From NCBI RefSeq assembly GCF_963677565.1, contig NZ_OY781981.1:310001-374000 (forward strand): a stretch of DNA of 64,000 nt, written 5' to 3'. This DNA comes from an uncultured Draconibacterium sp. Its GTDB lineage: Bacteria > Bacteroidota > Bacteroidia > Bacteroidales > Prolixibacteraceae. Positions within the stretch are counted from its first letter, which is position 1. Each line of letters opens with the position of its first letter. The translations under genes and the position numbers were made by a program. Under the pieces are notes generated by a model, which saw nothing but the letters and a program-made list of their open reading frames with translations, searched no databases and was not told where the DNA came from. Below, piece after piece: positions 19,314-27,181 of this stretch.

Positions 19314-20043
19314 TTATTTTACTCCGTGTATCTTCTCCTACTTTATCAAATATCTGTAACAGATCTGAATATGTGTTTTCGTCCCCCAGCTTATTCCAGT
19401 AATCTTTGCCAATCAACACCACATCATCTGTATGCATGTTAAATATTTTAAATGGTATAGTCCAATTATAGTCTTCACGATTTTCTCCACCTGGATTATA
19501 AAACAATCCAAAGTAGGTTTTAAAATTGGGATTATGCGCTTTTAATAATAGCATATCTCTTTTGGCTTTTTCTGTTTGATCGAGATTTGGTTTTACAGTC
19601 TTTATTGAAATAAAAGTTTCAATGTTATTCTTTTTTATCCAAAGATCTGAAATAACTCGCCTTACCTCTGTATCACCTTTCCCATAAGCCAATACTCTTG
19701 CTTCTTCCTTTTCCCAGTTAGGAGATTTCTCACCATCCCTCAAGCTACTACAAATTCGTTCAACTTCATCAATTGCCCCTTTGTAAACATTTACATGGAT
19801 GTCTTTTTGTCGGACAACCTCATAACCTGAATCTAGCGCGACCAGTCGTGATATTTCTTCAATTGGCCCCTGCCCAAATGAAGTAGAGAATGATCTTTCG
19901 AAGGCAGATGCATTTACCAATTCTTTTGTTAGCAAGTATTCATGAAAAGGTCTATGAGTTCTATTCTTCTGTGTTCTTTTTAAAGCTCCGTCAACGCAAT
20001 CAGTAAGAATCTTTCTTATTTTGTCTTCAGTTTCTTTTTTCAT
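19300..20043 (-). CDS. Type II restriction endonuclease, TdeIII-like
   Basis: I start at the ATG at 20043 ([11 protein letters not shown], 247 residues); 20058 is a second option 5 codons upstream. The segments [20 protein letters not shown] and [20 protein letters not shown] look, from memory, like the TdeIII family, whose members cut GGNCC. A likely nuclease core is the region with [11 protein letters not shown], then the [16 protein letters not shown] segment, where E/D...xK pairs could form the PD-(D/E)xK site. The gene is convergent with, and overlaps by 14 bp, the C5-methylase gene, as expected of a restriction-modification pair. The specificity is a prediction; GGNCC sites are present in this window. 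Confidence 0.65.
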   Translation of the reverse strand: MKKETEDKIRKILTDCVDGALKRTQKNRTHRPFHEYLLTKELVNASAFERSFSTSFGQGPIEEISRLVALDSGYEVVRQKDIHVNVYKGAIDEVERICSSLRDGEKSPNWEKEEARVLAYGKGDTEVRRVISDLWIKKNNIETFISIKTVKPNLDQTEKAKRDMLLLKAHNPNFKTYFGLFYNPGGENREDYNWTIPFKIFNMHTDDVVLIGKDYWNKLGDENTYSDLLQIFDKVGEDTRSKIINLK

Positions 20044-20156
20044 AATATAAAGAAACACAATTTATTTAACACCTAAAGTATTAGACGAAGACTCTTAAAT
20101 AATAAACTCCGACTTTTCCCATCTTTTGAAGGTATTAACCCAGACCGCCCAAAAAC

Positions 20157-20184
20157 AAAAGGCTGCCCTCCGGAACAGCCTTTT
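20157..20184 (-). terminator. Intrinsic terminator downstream of the 244-residue hypothetical gene
   Basis: A 9-bp stem (20157-20165 with 20176-20184, loop 10 nt) is followed on the minus strand by TTTTGTTTTT. It sits about 140 bp after the stop at 20327, beyond a repeat block. Confidence 0.6.
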
Positions 20185-20216
20185 GAAAATGAGTTGGGTA
20201 TTTACTCTCCCTCATT

Positions 20217-20261
20217 CCCTCTCTGCGGGCAGAGAGGGACGATTGTGTCGCAGGCACAATC
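20217..20261. repeat. Double-hairpin dispersed element
   Basis: Two hairpins lie back to back: a 9-bp stem at 20217-20225/20230-20238 and a 7-bp stem at 20241-20247/20255-20261. The composition matches other hairpin blocks in intergenic regions of this window. Confidence 0.5.
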
Positions 20262-20326
20262 AGGGTGAGTTAATAGTACCATTCGCTCATTTGTTAACGT
20301 TTCAATTTTCAGAATAAGCGGCGGAA

Positions 20327-21061
20327 TCAATCTTCCACCACCACTTCCTCATCGGGTTCTTCGCCCGACCTCGACACGTAAACCACACCCCACTCGCGGG
20401 CCAGTTTACGGCGGTTGGCCGGAGTTTCTTTGCGGTAGTAAAATTCTACCTCGTCGTAAATATCGCGTATCAGCTCGTCAATTTCGGGCAGCATATCCAG
20501 CACATCTTTGTTTTCGGCATCAAAAGCCTGCTTTTCGGCCGACTGTGCATTGCTTAACTCCACATATTTGTTTAGCTCAATTTCTACTTCGGCCGCCGAT
20601 GGATTGCTCATTGACACTGCATCTCCCGTTTCCACATCACGTGGAGGTACACGTTTTGCTTCTCCTTCTATCAGGTTACGCGCCCAGGTAACTATTTCCT
20701 GCTCGGTTACCAGTCGGGGCAAATCGCTTTGGCTGGCATTTAGTCCGTAATACAGGCGGTCGGCCGGGGCAAACACGCCGCGCTCAACACCTAAATTAAA
20801 CACCTGGAAGAAATGCGACACAATTCGATGCAACACCACTTGCTGCGCATTTTCCACTTCGGTGGCTTCAGCTTGTTTGGCAAACTGCTCCTGCCGCTCT
20901 CCTATCTCCTGCCTGAAAGCCGGATAAAGGGCAGTAAGCCGTGTTTGCGTTTCGGTACTTATCGCCCATTGGTCATCGGGCGTACTGCTTGATTTTTCGC
21001 TGGTTTTTTCCAGCACATTGTACCTGCCTATGGTACTTTTTGGTATTTCTCGATAAGGCAT
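20327..21061 (-). CDS. Hypothetical protein, helical, Bacteroidota-type uncharacterised family
   Basis: This 244-residue protein begins MPYREIPKS and ends with a conserved-looking REWGVVYVSR followed by an acidic tail (EEPDEEVVVED). No signal peptide or membrane helix is present. Most of the chain is predicted by eye to be helical, with long Glu/Gln-rich stretches. I recall similar uncharacterised Bacteroidota proteins with an MPY...LP start and a GVVYVxR end, but cannot confirm by search. It lies next to a 42-bp tandem repeat array and near a restriction-modification pair. No function is assigned. Confidence 0.65.
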   Translation of the reverse strand: MPYREIPKSTIGRYNVLEKTSEKSSSTPDDQWAISTETQTRLTALYPAFRQEIGERQEQFAKQAEATEVENAQQVVLHRIVSHFFQVFNLGVERGVFAPADRLYYGLNASQSDLPRLVTEQEIVTWARNLIEGEAKRVPPRDVETGDAVSMSNPSAAEVEIELNKYVELSNAQSAEKQAFDAENKDVLDMLPEIDELIRDIYDEVEFYYRKETPANRRKLAREWGVVYVSRSGEEPDEEVVVED

Positions 21062-21073
21062 ACAATTTAAGTT

Positions 21074-21574
21074 TTAGTCCCGGGGGTTATCCCATTTAGG
21101 AATTATGCCGGGAGAATGATTAATGTATAGATATCTAATTCCGGAGGAATTCTTTTCGAACAACAGACCCGCAATACACAAAAACTGCCAAAACACCAGT
21201 AACAAAGGCACTTTTAGCAAGTGCGGAAACGACCATATTTTATAAAATATAAGGGCTTCCGCACTTCGAAGAGGCCATATTTTTAAAAATACATTGGCTT
21301 CCGCACCCCGCAGAGGCCATATTTTGCAGAATATGGGGGCTTCCGCATGCGGAAGGTTCAATAAAACACAAAATGCATAGGCTTCCGCACCCGGAAACAG
21401 CCATATTGCACGAAATACATAGCCTTCAGTATGCGGAAGGATAGAGATATTAGAAAATATGCCGGCTTCTAAGTACGGAAACCTAACTATTTTCCTTGCA
21501 TTGCTATCGTTTTCAATTCCGCTATGCAAGGTCGAACACACTGAATGGGCATATGTAAAATTGGCAAAATGCAC
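21074..21574 (-). CDS. Possible repeat-peptide ORF across the 42-bp tandem array (doubtful gene)
   Basis: The minus strand stays open for 166 codons across seven 42-bp units. Each unit encodes a 14-residue repeat close to LPHAEAxxFxKIW. It ends 12 bp before the 244-residue hypothetical gene. Because 42 is a multiple of three, a repeat array will stay open by chance once it lacks a stop. The peptide has no signal peptide and an odd composition (many Trp, Phe and Cys). I report it as a possibility only; a structural DNA or RNA role for the array is at least as likely. Confidence 0.2.
   Translation of the reverse strand: MHFANFTYAHSVCSTLHSGIENDSNARKIVRFPYLEAGIFSNISILPHTEGYVFRAIWLFPGAEAYAFCVLLNLPHAEAPIFCKIWPLRGAEANVFLKIWPLRSAEALIFYKIWSFPHLLKVPLLLVFWQFLCIAGLLFEKNSSGIRYLYINHSPGIIPKWDNPRD
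21212..21505. repeat. 42-bp tandem repeat array, seven units, palindromic
   Basis: Units begin at 21212, 21254, 21296, 21338, 21380, 21422 and 21464, an exact 42-bp period. The central units start GGCTTCCGCA and contain two dyads: one around CTTCCGCA/GCGGAAG (perfect 16-bp palindrome in the unit at 21338) and one around CCATATTTT/AAAATATGG. The outer two units are degenerate. Units diverge from one another by up to about half of their bases, so the array is old. Confidence 0.85.
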
Positions 21575-21983
21575 TTGTGTTGTTTTGGTGAAAAAAAGTT
21601 ACGAAAAATATTGTTATGGTTCAATAGGTTACAGAGATTGCTTCTCCCGATTCGTTTCACTCATTGCGATCCGTCAGCTGACGGAGAAGCAATCGTACGA
21701 TAACTCATCCTCTCTTTTTAAAAGAGCCTGCCCCGATTCTTCGGGAGCGCGGTAGCCACACCACCTCCCACCCCAACTCATCGGGGTGTACTCCTCCTCT
21801 TGAGGAGGAGAAACGATCGTGCTTACCTTCATTTTTCTATGACAAAACCCATCTGCCAGAAGCCCAATTTCCCCTCCTGCCAGGAGGGGGGTACCGCGTT
21901 TACAGCGGTGGGGTGGTAAAAATTGTAATTGCGAGAGAGGAACGACTGAAGCAATCTCACTCCGTAGCAAACGGAATTTCCAA
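21575..21983. repeat. Gene-free repeat composite bounded by an 11-bp inverted repeat
   Basis: GAGATTGCTTC at 21634-21644 and its exact complement at 21948-21958 bound about 300 bp. Similarity extends inward in diverged form (a TCGTTTC-like segment against GAACGA). Inside lie the perfect palindrome TCCGTCAGCTGACGGA (21670-21685, also found at 55698-55713) and several C/G-rich hairpins. No gene is supported. Confidence 0.55.
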
Positions 21984-22529
21984 TTAATGCCCCGGCTGTA
22001 TATCCACCGGAATATCGCTCAGTACCCTGTGAATATGAAATAGTGATTGAATAACCGGATCGGCTTCAACCACCAACATCCCCATATTCTCTACAATATC
22101 GCTTACATTTTCCGGATAAATAGCTCCGATGGCTAACAAGCGGGCTTGAACCCTTGCCGGAGATGATCCGGTAATTCTGGTAAATTCTTTTTCGATACAC
22201 CTAAAAAATTTTGTTCGGGTTGGATTTAGCAGCGTAGCAAATTTATTATCCGATGCAAAGGTTATCCTTATATTCTCGAAGGCTAAATTTTTATAGTGCC
22301 CATCATCCACCGAGATGATAATATCTAAATTAAATTCATCACCTTTTTCAATCCTGCTGCCATCCTCTTTCCAGGCTTTATAGCCTATTTTTAATTTACT
22401 GTTCAGCTCATCATTTATATTATCAATCAGAGCCTGCGTTTGATTTGCATGAGCCATTGGTTTAATTTTTCCCGGAATCGGGATGTGGACTATTCGCTCC
22501 CGGCTTTTAATGTTACTTGTTGGATTCAT
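21984..22529 (-). CDS. Hypothetical protein
   Basis: I start at the ATG at 22529 (MNPTSNIKSRERI, 181 residues); an upstream start at 22589 would add 20 residues. The protein is soluble with no signal peptide. It mixes short helices and strands: a basic N-terminal segment (IPIPGKIKPMAHANQ), a strand pair around LDIIISVDDGHYKNL, then a helical C-terminus with LNPTRTKFFRCIEKEFTRI. I do not recognise the family. It lies in an accessory, repeat-rich stretch with no functional neighbour. Confidence 0.6.
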   Translation of the reverse strand: MNPTSNIKSRERIVHIPIPGKIKPMAHANQTQALIDNINDELNSKLKIGYKAWKEDGSRIEKGDEFNLDIIISVDDGHYKNLAFENIRITFASDNKFATLLNPTRTKFFRCIEKEFTRITGSSPARVQARLLAIGAIYPENVSDIVENMGMLVVEADPVIQSLFHIHRVLSDIPVDIQPGH

Positions 22530-23075
22530 AGCTTTTAATTTAATGTTGTAACTAATAGAAAATTCGGTTAAAAAATGAACATTGCACAATGTGGCAGACG
22601 GTAGTATATACGCGTCTGATGTTTATTCTGTTACAACGTGAAAAATGGAAGCCAGTGGCAATTATTCGGGATTATTAGCTCCGTTTTTTAACGGGTACCG
22701 TGGGGAATGTAATTATGTACCGAATTTAATCAAATTGCACACCGATTAAGTTGACAGGAGCGGAGAACTTCCACCTGCTGACATGTAAAGGGTTGAAAGA
22801 CTAAACCACTATGCATTGGAAACACATAGGTTTAAGACTCGAATGAAATTCGATGAATATAGATTGGACGGAAGTCAGAAGTCAGAAGACGGAAGAAAAA
22901 GATTTAACAATTCTCTAAAAACTTCGGTCTCCCGACTTCGGTCTTCGGTCAAAAACTAAAATTTATAGAAACTAAAGTAGCTGCAATAATCCCGAAGTTT
23001 CGGGAGCAGGGTATTAACCGTGAACTTGAAAATAAATTAGAGAGCTATGTACAAACAAATTAACTTGCCAATCCC
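22530..23075. repeat. Intergenic stretch with a dispersed ACTTCGGTCTTC-type element
   Basis: No gene is seen in 546 bp. Positions 22869-22895 contain GGAAGTCAGAAGTCAGAAG and 22921-22950 carry ACTTCGGTCT and CTTCGGTCTTC. These two are near inverse complements of each other and could pair. Related elements lie before argD, argF' and hisIE. Confidence 0.55.
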
Positions 23076-23978
23076 TTACCTGCGCTCAATCATTTTTGCC
23101 GATAGAATACGCACGTCATCAATGGGTTTGTCTGCCGGGTTGGTGGCAACACCTGCAATGCTGTCAACCACATCCATTCCGCTTATCACCTGCCCAAAAA
23201 CGGTGTAGTTCTGATCGAGGTGAGCCGCGCCGCCTTCTGTTTTATAAATCTCGCGGTGTGCCTCCGGGAAACGGTAAAGCTCCATTGTTGTCAGCTCTGT
23301 TTCGGTAAGCGAGTCGAACCGTGTTTTTATCGTTGCTATATCCTTTTGAATGGTTGCAATCGTTAAACTGTCAGCTGTGAGGCGTTCCTCGTAAATGGCA
23401 TCCATTTTATCCATCAGCCCTGAAAGTTCCTCCAGCTGTGTTTTATTCTCCGCTTTGTTAATCACCTTATTATATGCCAGCCAACTGTTTATGCGATTTT
23501 CAACCAATGCCAGTGTGCTGTCGGTGTAGGTACGTCCCTGAATAATGGTAAACTGTGTACCATCCGATTCACGATCCGGGTTTTGGTCGTCTCCCATTCG
23601 CGCGGCATTCAAGGCCCCTCTACGGTGCAGCAAATCGGGTCTGAATTCGGCATCGATACGGTAATACAGCGCGGTACTGTCTTCGGTACTAATTTGACCT
23701 GTAGGTTTGGTAGCTACATCGCCGGTTTGTATCAAAAAGTTTTCAATTACACGATGAAACGATACGCTGTCGTAAACGCCCTGGTTCACCAATTTTATAA
23801 AATTATTGCGGTGTATGGGTGTCTCGTCCGACAAACGCAGAATAATGGTTCCAAAATCAGTGCTTAGCTGCACATCTTTCTTCAGATCACTTTTCCACAC
23901 TCCTTCTTCAATTTCGCTGTCGCATGCAATACAAAACAGCATTATACACCCAACAAGCAGCAGTGATAGTTTTCTCAT
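23076..23978 (-). CDS. Cyclophilin-type peptidyl-prolyl isomerase lipoprotein
   Basis: I use the ATG at 23978 (300 residues) rather than a TTG two codons upstream. A lipoprotein signal ends in IACD. The cyclophilin domain starts with LSTDFGTIILRL and continues through SFHRVIENFLIQTGD (active-site Phe/His/Arg region), GTQFTIIQGRTY and DQNYTVFGQVISGMDVVDSI. A helical insert of roughly 80-100 residues separates the GTQFTI segment from the YTVFG segment, much longer than in compact cyclophilins. The likely role is proline isomerisation in folding of periplasmic or outer-membrane proteins. Confidence 0.9.
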   Translation of the reverse strand: MRKLSLLLVGCIMLFCIACDSEIEEGVWKSDLKKDVQLSTDFGTIILRLSDETPIHRNNFIKLVNQGVYDSVSFHRVIENFLIQTGDVATKPTGQISTEDSTALYYRIDAEFRPDLLHRRGALNAARMGDDQNPDRESDGTQFTIIQGRTYTDSTLALVENRINSWLAYNKVINKAENKTQLEELSGLMDKMDAIYEERLTADSLTIATIQKDIATIKTRFDSLTETELTTMELYRFPEAHREIYKTEGGAAHLDQNYTVFGQVISGMDVVDSIAGVATNPADKPIDDVRILSAKMIERR

Positions 23979-24058
23979 TACCAAATTAACTGATTTTTAA
24001 AATTCAAGACGAGTTTGCTTATTCAAAACTTACAGTTGTGTATTCAGGATTCACCTTC

Positions 24059-24454
24059 CTAAAAATGTTTCTCTATAGCCTTTAACAGTTCGGCTTTTCG
24101 AATGGGCTTGCCAACATAATCGTTAAATTCGTTTCCATTCATTACATCGCCTTGTGTTTCGGGAGCAAAAGCCGATAAAGCAAATATCTTTATTACACCA
24201 TCCAGCTCCCTGATATGTTTTGCGGCCTGGTAGCCATCCATTTCGGGCATTTTTAAATCCATTAAAATTAAATCAATGCCAGCGTTTTCCTTAAACAGTT
24301 TTATGGCCTCAACGCCTGTTGATGCAATGATTAGTTCTTCAGTAATCTCGTTTAACATATACGAAAATAACTTCTGATTAATGACATCGTCTTCAGCCAA
24401 TAAAATTTTTAATTTCTTTGAAGCGGGTACGCTAACGGGATTGTTCTTTTCCAT
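24059..24454 (-). CDS. Single-domain response regulator (CheY-like receiver)
   Basis: I start at the ATG at 24454 (131 residues). The upstream in-frame start at 24517 is TTG. The receiver domain has the acidic pair in LLAEDD, the phosphoacceptor Asp in LILMDLKMPEMDGY, the switch Ser in IFALSAFAPE and the Lys in YVGKPIRKAEL. There is no output domain. No histidine kinase is adjacent, so it is an orphan; it resembles receiver domains detached from hybrid kinases. Confidence 0.9.
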   Translation of the reverse strand: MEKNNPVSVPASKKLKILLAEDDVINQKLFSYMLNEITEELIIASTGVEAIKLFKENAGIDLILMDLKMPEMDGYQAAKHIRELDGVIKIFALSAFAPETQGDVMNGNEFNDYVGKPIRKAELLKAIEKHF

Positions 24455-24620
24455 AGGGTTGTCAACTTTCGAAGTAATAATACCAATCACAGTAAAAGGG
24501 AATACTGTGTCCGGCAATTAACCTCCATTAAAACTCGTCCTTATTTCTATTTTTTGTATAACTGTTTAAAGATATGGTTTTCCTTTTGATTGGCGAAATT
24601 ACAGTGTTAGGCATTTTGCT

Positions 24621-24628
24621 TATTTTTG
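24621..24628 (+). promoter_or_regulatory. Possible -7 element of the 2-hydroxyacid dehydrogenase gene
   Basis: TATTTTTG fits TAnnTTTG and lies 24 bp before the start codon at 24653. No clear -33 match is seen. Confidence 0.4.
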
Positions 24629-24652
24629 ACAACAATTTAAAAAACGAAAGAA

Positions 24653-25603
24653 ATGAAGATTGTTGTTTTGGATGGCTACGCACTAAATCCCGGAGATTTA
24701 AGTTGGGAAGAAATAGGGAAATTGGGTGATTTTAAGGTATACGACCGCACCCCTCCCGAATTAACACTTGAGCGGGCAAAAGATGCCGACGCAATTTTCA
24801 CCAACAAAGTAATCATCGATAAGGAAATTATAAATCAGCTGCCTAAACTAAAATTTATTGGTGTGCTGGCAACTGGTTACAATGTGGTTGATACTGCTGC
24901 TGCGCGCAAGGCGGGAATTACCGTTTGCAACATTCCGGCCTATAGTACTGCATCGGTGGCACAACTGGTATTTGCCCATATTCTTCATTTCACCAACAAT
25001 GTGGCAGAACATGCCAGCTCGGTGCATAATGGCATCTGGGCAAAAAGCACCGACTTTGCCTACTGGCTTTCGCCGCAAAGCGAACTGGCCAGAAAAACAC
25101 TGGGGATTATTGGATTCGGACAAATTGGGCAAGCCGTGGCACGTATTGCACTGGCTTTTGGCATGAAGGTAATTTTTAACAACCGAAGCAAAAAATCAAG
25201 CGATATTAATGCCCTGCAGGTTGATCTTGACACCTTACTCGAAAGCAGCGATTTTATTAGTATTAACTGTCCGCTTACCGACGAGAATAAAGGTTTTATA
25301 AATACGGCGGCCATTGAAAAGATGAAACCATCTGCATTTCTGATAAATACCGGGCGAGGCCCGCTAATAAACGAACTGGATTTGGCCGATGCGCTAAACA
25401 ACAAAAGAATTGCAGGTGCCGGTTTAGATGTACTGGCCGTTGAACCTGCTCTACCTGACAATCCACTTCCGAAAGCCAAAAACTGCAACATTACACCCCA
25501 CATTGCCTGGGCAACACTTGAAGCCCGGCAGCGATTAATGCAAATTGCCACCAACAATCTGCGGTCATTTCTCAGCGGCAATCCGATAAATGTGGTCGGC
25601 TAA
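24653..25603 (+). CDS. D-2-hydroxyacid dehydrogenase (glycerate dehydrogenase-like)
   Basis: This 316-residue protein has the two-domain fold of NAD-dependent D-2-hydroxyacid dehydrogenases. The Rossmann loop is IIGFGQIGQAVARIA (near residue 150). The catalytic Arg is in INTGRGPLINE, the Glu in GLDVLAVEPALP and the His in CNITPHIAWAT. Closest in style are HprA/glycerate or hydroxypyruvate reductases. It stands alone on its strand with a possible promoter directly upstream. The exact substrate is not determined by the sequence. Confidence 0.9.
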   Translation: MKIVVLDGYALNPGDLSWEEIGKLGDFKVYDRTPPELTLERAKDADAIFTNKVIIDKEIINQLPKLKFIGVLATGYNVVDTAAARKAGITVCNIPAYSTASVAQLVFAHILHFTNNVAEHASSVHNGIWAKSTDFAYWLSPQSELARKTLGIIGFGQIGQAVARIALAFGMKVIFNNRSKKSSDINALQVDLDTLLESSDFISINCPLTDENKGFINTAAIEKMKPSAFLINTGRGPLINELDLADALNNKRIAGAGLDVLAVEPALPDNPLPKAKNCNITPHIAWATLEARQRLMQIATNNLRSFLSGNPINVVG

Positions 25604-25695
25604 GTTTAAAAATAGTTAAGAATATATAAAGCACGTTTCAACGGCGCAACCTTTTACACTCTTCAAGCGTTTTATCAGCACACGAAGGGTAAATT

Positions 25696-26196
25696 GTGTT
25701 GCTAAAGATCCTGCATATCGTTTTGCTGGCATCGGTAAAGTACATTGTAACACTACCGTATGCTATGATTATCGGCGTCGATTACAAATACGCACTTATT
25801 GCTGTATTATCGGGCGGAATTGGCGGCTTCTTATTCTTTTACTACATCAGTAAACCGATAAACCGCGGATTAATGCGGTTGTGGCCATGCATTTGCCGGG
25901 CAATTCCTTTTTCGTTACGAGGTCGCTACCGAAGTTGGTGCATCAGAAGATCGCGAAAGAAAAAACGCATATTTACCCGGCGAAACCGCTTTATCACTCG
26001 AATGAAAGCGAATTATGGTTTCTGGGGAGTTATTATCGCTACCCCCGTTATTTTAACCATACCTATCGGCGCCTTTCTCGCCAACAAATATTATTCGCAA
26101 CGACGACACATTGTTTTATATATGATATTATCAATAATTGGTTGGGCAGGAGTATTGTCGGGCTTAGTGCATTTATTTCCCGGCGTGTTCCTTTAA
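25696..26196 (+). CDS. Small integral membrane protein, unknown function
   Basis: A GTG start at 25696 gives 166 residues. Two membrane helices lie at the N-terminus (about residues 5-25 and 30-52). A highly basic cytoplasmic segment follows (RSRKKKRIFTRRNRFITR), then two more helices (about 107-128 and 139-160). The middle section matches no family I know. The last 24 bp overlap the convergent NUDIX gene. It is plausible as a real gene because membrane topology is well formed, but the start is uncertain. Confidence 0.55.
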   Translation: MLLKILHIVLLASVKYIVTLPYAMIIGVDYKYALIAVLSGGIGGFLFFYYISKPINRGLMRLWPCICRAIPFSLRGRYRSWCIRRSRKKKRIFTRRNRFITRMKANYGFWGVIIATPVILTIPIGAFLANKYYSQRRHIVLYMILSIIGWAGVLSGLVHLFPGVFL

Positions 26197-26580
26197 CCGA
26201 TGCAGGTTTTCTTCATTTAACAACAACCGACGATCAGCTTCTGCCCAATCCAATTCAGTCAGCTCATCCATTGTCAGCCACTTTACTGCTTTATGATCAT
26301 TAAGTTTTACATCGCCCGAAATAACCACACAAACAAAAGGAATAAGCCGGATACATTTAATTTTATAGTCGTGCTCAACAGGGATTAACTTTTCCTGTAC
26401 CTGAACGTGCAAATTCAACTCTTCTTTTATTTCGCGCACAATACATGCTTTAGCCGTTTCACCCGATTTTATCTTCCCTCCGGGGAATTCCCACTGCAAC
26501 GGATGATCGGAGCTCTCGTTGTTTTGTGCAACGAGCACTTTCCCGTTCTGAATTATAATAGCACAGGTAACTTGAATCAT
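26173..26580 (-). CDS. NUDIX hydrolase, MutT-like (deoxy)nucleoside triphosphate pyrophosphohydrolase
   Basis: This 135-residue protein is a compact MutT-type NUDIX enzyme. The full box is present: GGKIKSGETAKACIVREIKEEL near residues 34-55, preceded by WEFPGGK. The N-terminal strand MIQVTCAIIIQNGKVLVAQ and the WEFPGG lead are typical of enzymes that sanitise oxidised or non-canonical nucleotides. It overlaps the convergent membrane-protein gene by 24 bp. Confidence 0.9.
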   Translation of the reverse strand: MIQVTCAIIIQNGKVLVAQNNESSDHPLQWEFPGGKIKSGETAKACIVREIKEELNLHVQVQEKLIPVEHDYKIKCIRLIPFVCVVISGDVKLNDHKAVKWLTMDELTELDWAEADRRLLLNEENLHRLKEHAGK

Positions 26581-26644
26581 GCTGCAAAAATAAAAAGTTG
26601 AAGAATAATTTCTATCTTTTCTGCCCGTTTGAAATCAACCACCT

Positions 26645-27181
26645 ATGACAGAACAAGAACTTTTCGAACACCTCGACACGTGGGATAACATTGAAGTTGT
26701 TGCTGCATCGATACTTAACGCCCCGGCAGAATTTGATACACTAATACAGCTTGCCCTAAACGATACACGACAAAAAAGCTGGCGGGCTGCCTATCTTGTC
26801 GATAAAATTCATGATGAAAAACCGGAACTGCTACATCCTTATCTCCCGATACTGATTGAACAACTAAAAACGGAAAAGAATGCCAGCAAACGCCGTCATT
26901 GGCTTAAACTTATTAGTATGAACAAGATTGAAGAGGAGCTTACCGGGTTTCTGTTTGATTATTGTATCAACACGTTTACTTCGGGCAGCGAAGCCGTTGC
27001 AGTTCGCGTACACGCCATGCAAATACTCTTTAACATCTCGGAAATGGAACCCGATTTAAAACCCGAGGTACTGCAGTTGATTGAACAGGAAATGGAACAC
27101 CATCCCACTGCAGGAATCCGCTCAAGAGGCAAAAAACTGGCAAGCAAACTATTTAAACAAATCAGGCAAAGCAGCGATTAA
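26645..27181 (+). CDS. HEAT-like helical protein, unknown function
   Basis: This 178-residue protein is all-helical by eye and shows repeated helix pairs with the spacing of HEAT/armadillo repeats (for example KSWRAAYLVDKI, SKRRHWLKLISMN, VAVRVHAMQILFNIS and AGIRSRGKKLASKLF). No catalytic motif is present. It is likely a protein-protein interaction scaffold in the cytosol. Its stop overlaps by 4 bp the convergent DUF2723 gene. Confidence 0.7.
   Translation: MTEQELFEHLDTWDNIEVVAASILNAPAEFDTLIQLALNDTRQKSWRAAYLVDKIHDEKPELLHPYLPILIEQLKTEKNASKRRHWLKLISMNKIEEELTGFLFDYCINTFTSGSEAVAVRVHAMQILFNISEMEPDLKPEVLQLIEQEMEHHPTAGIRSRGKKLASKLFKQIRQSSD

Noticed and set aside
21212..21505. CRISPR-like array
   Set aside because: Units are contiguous with no unique spacers, diverge strongly, and no cas genes are present.
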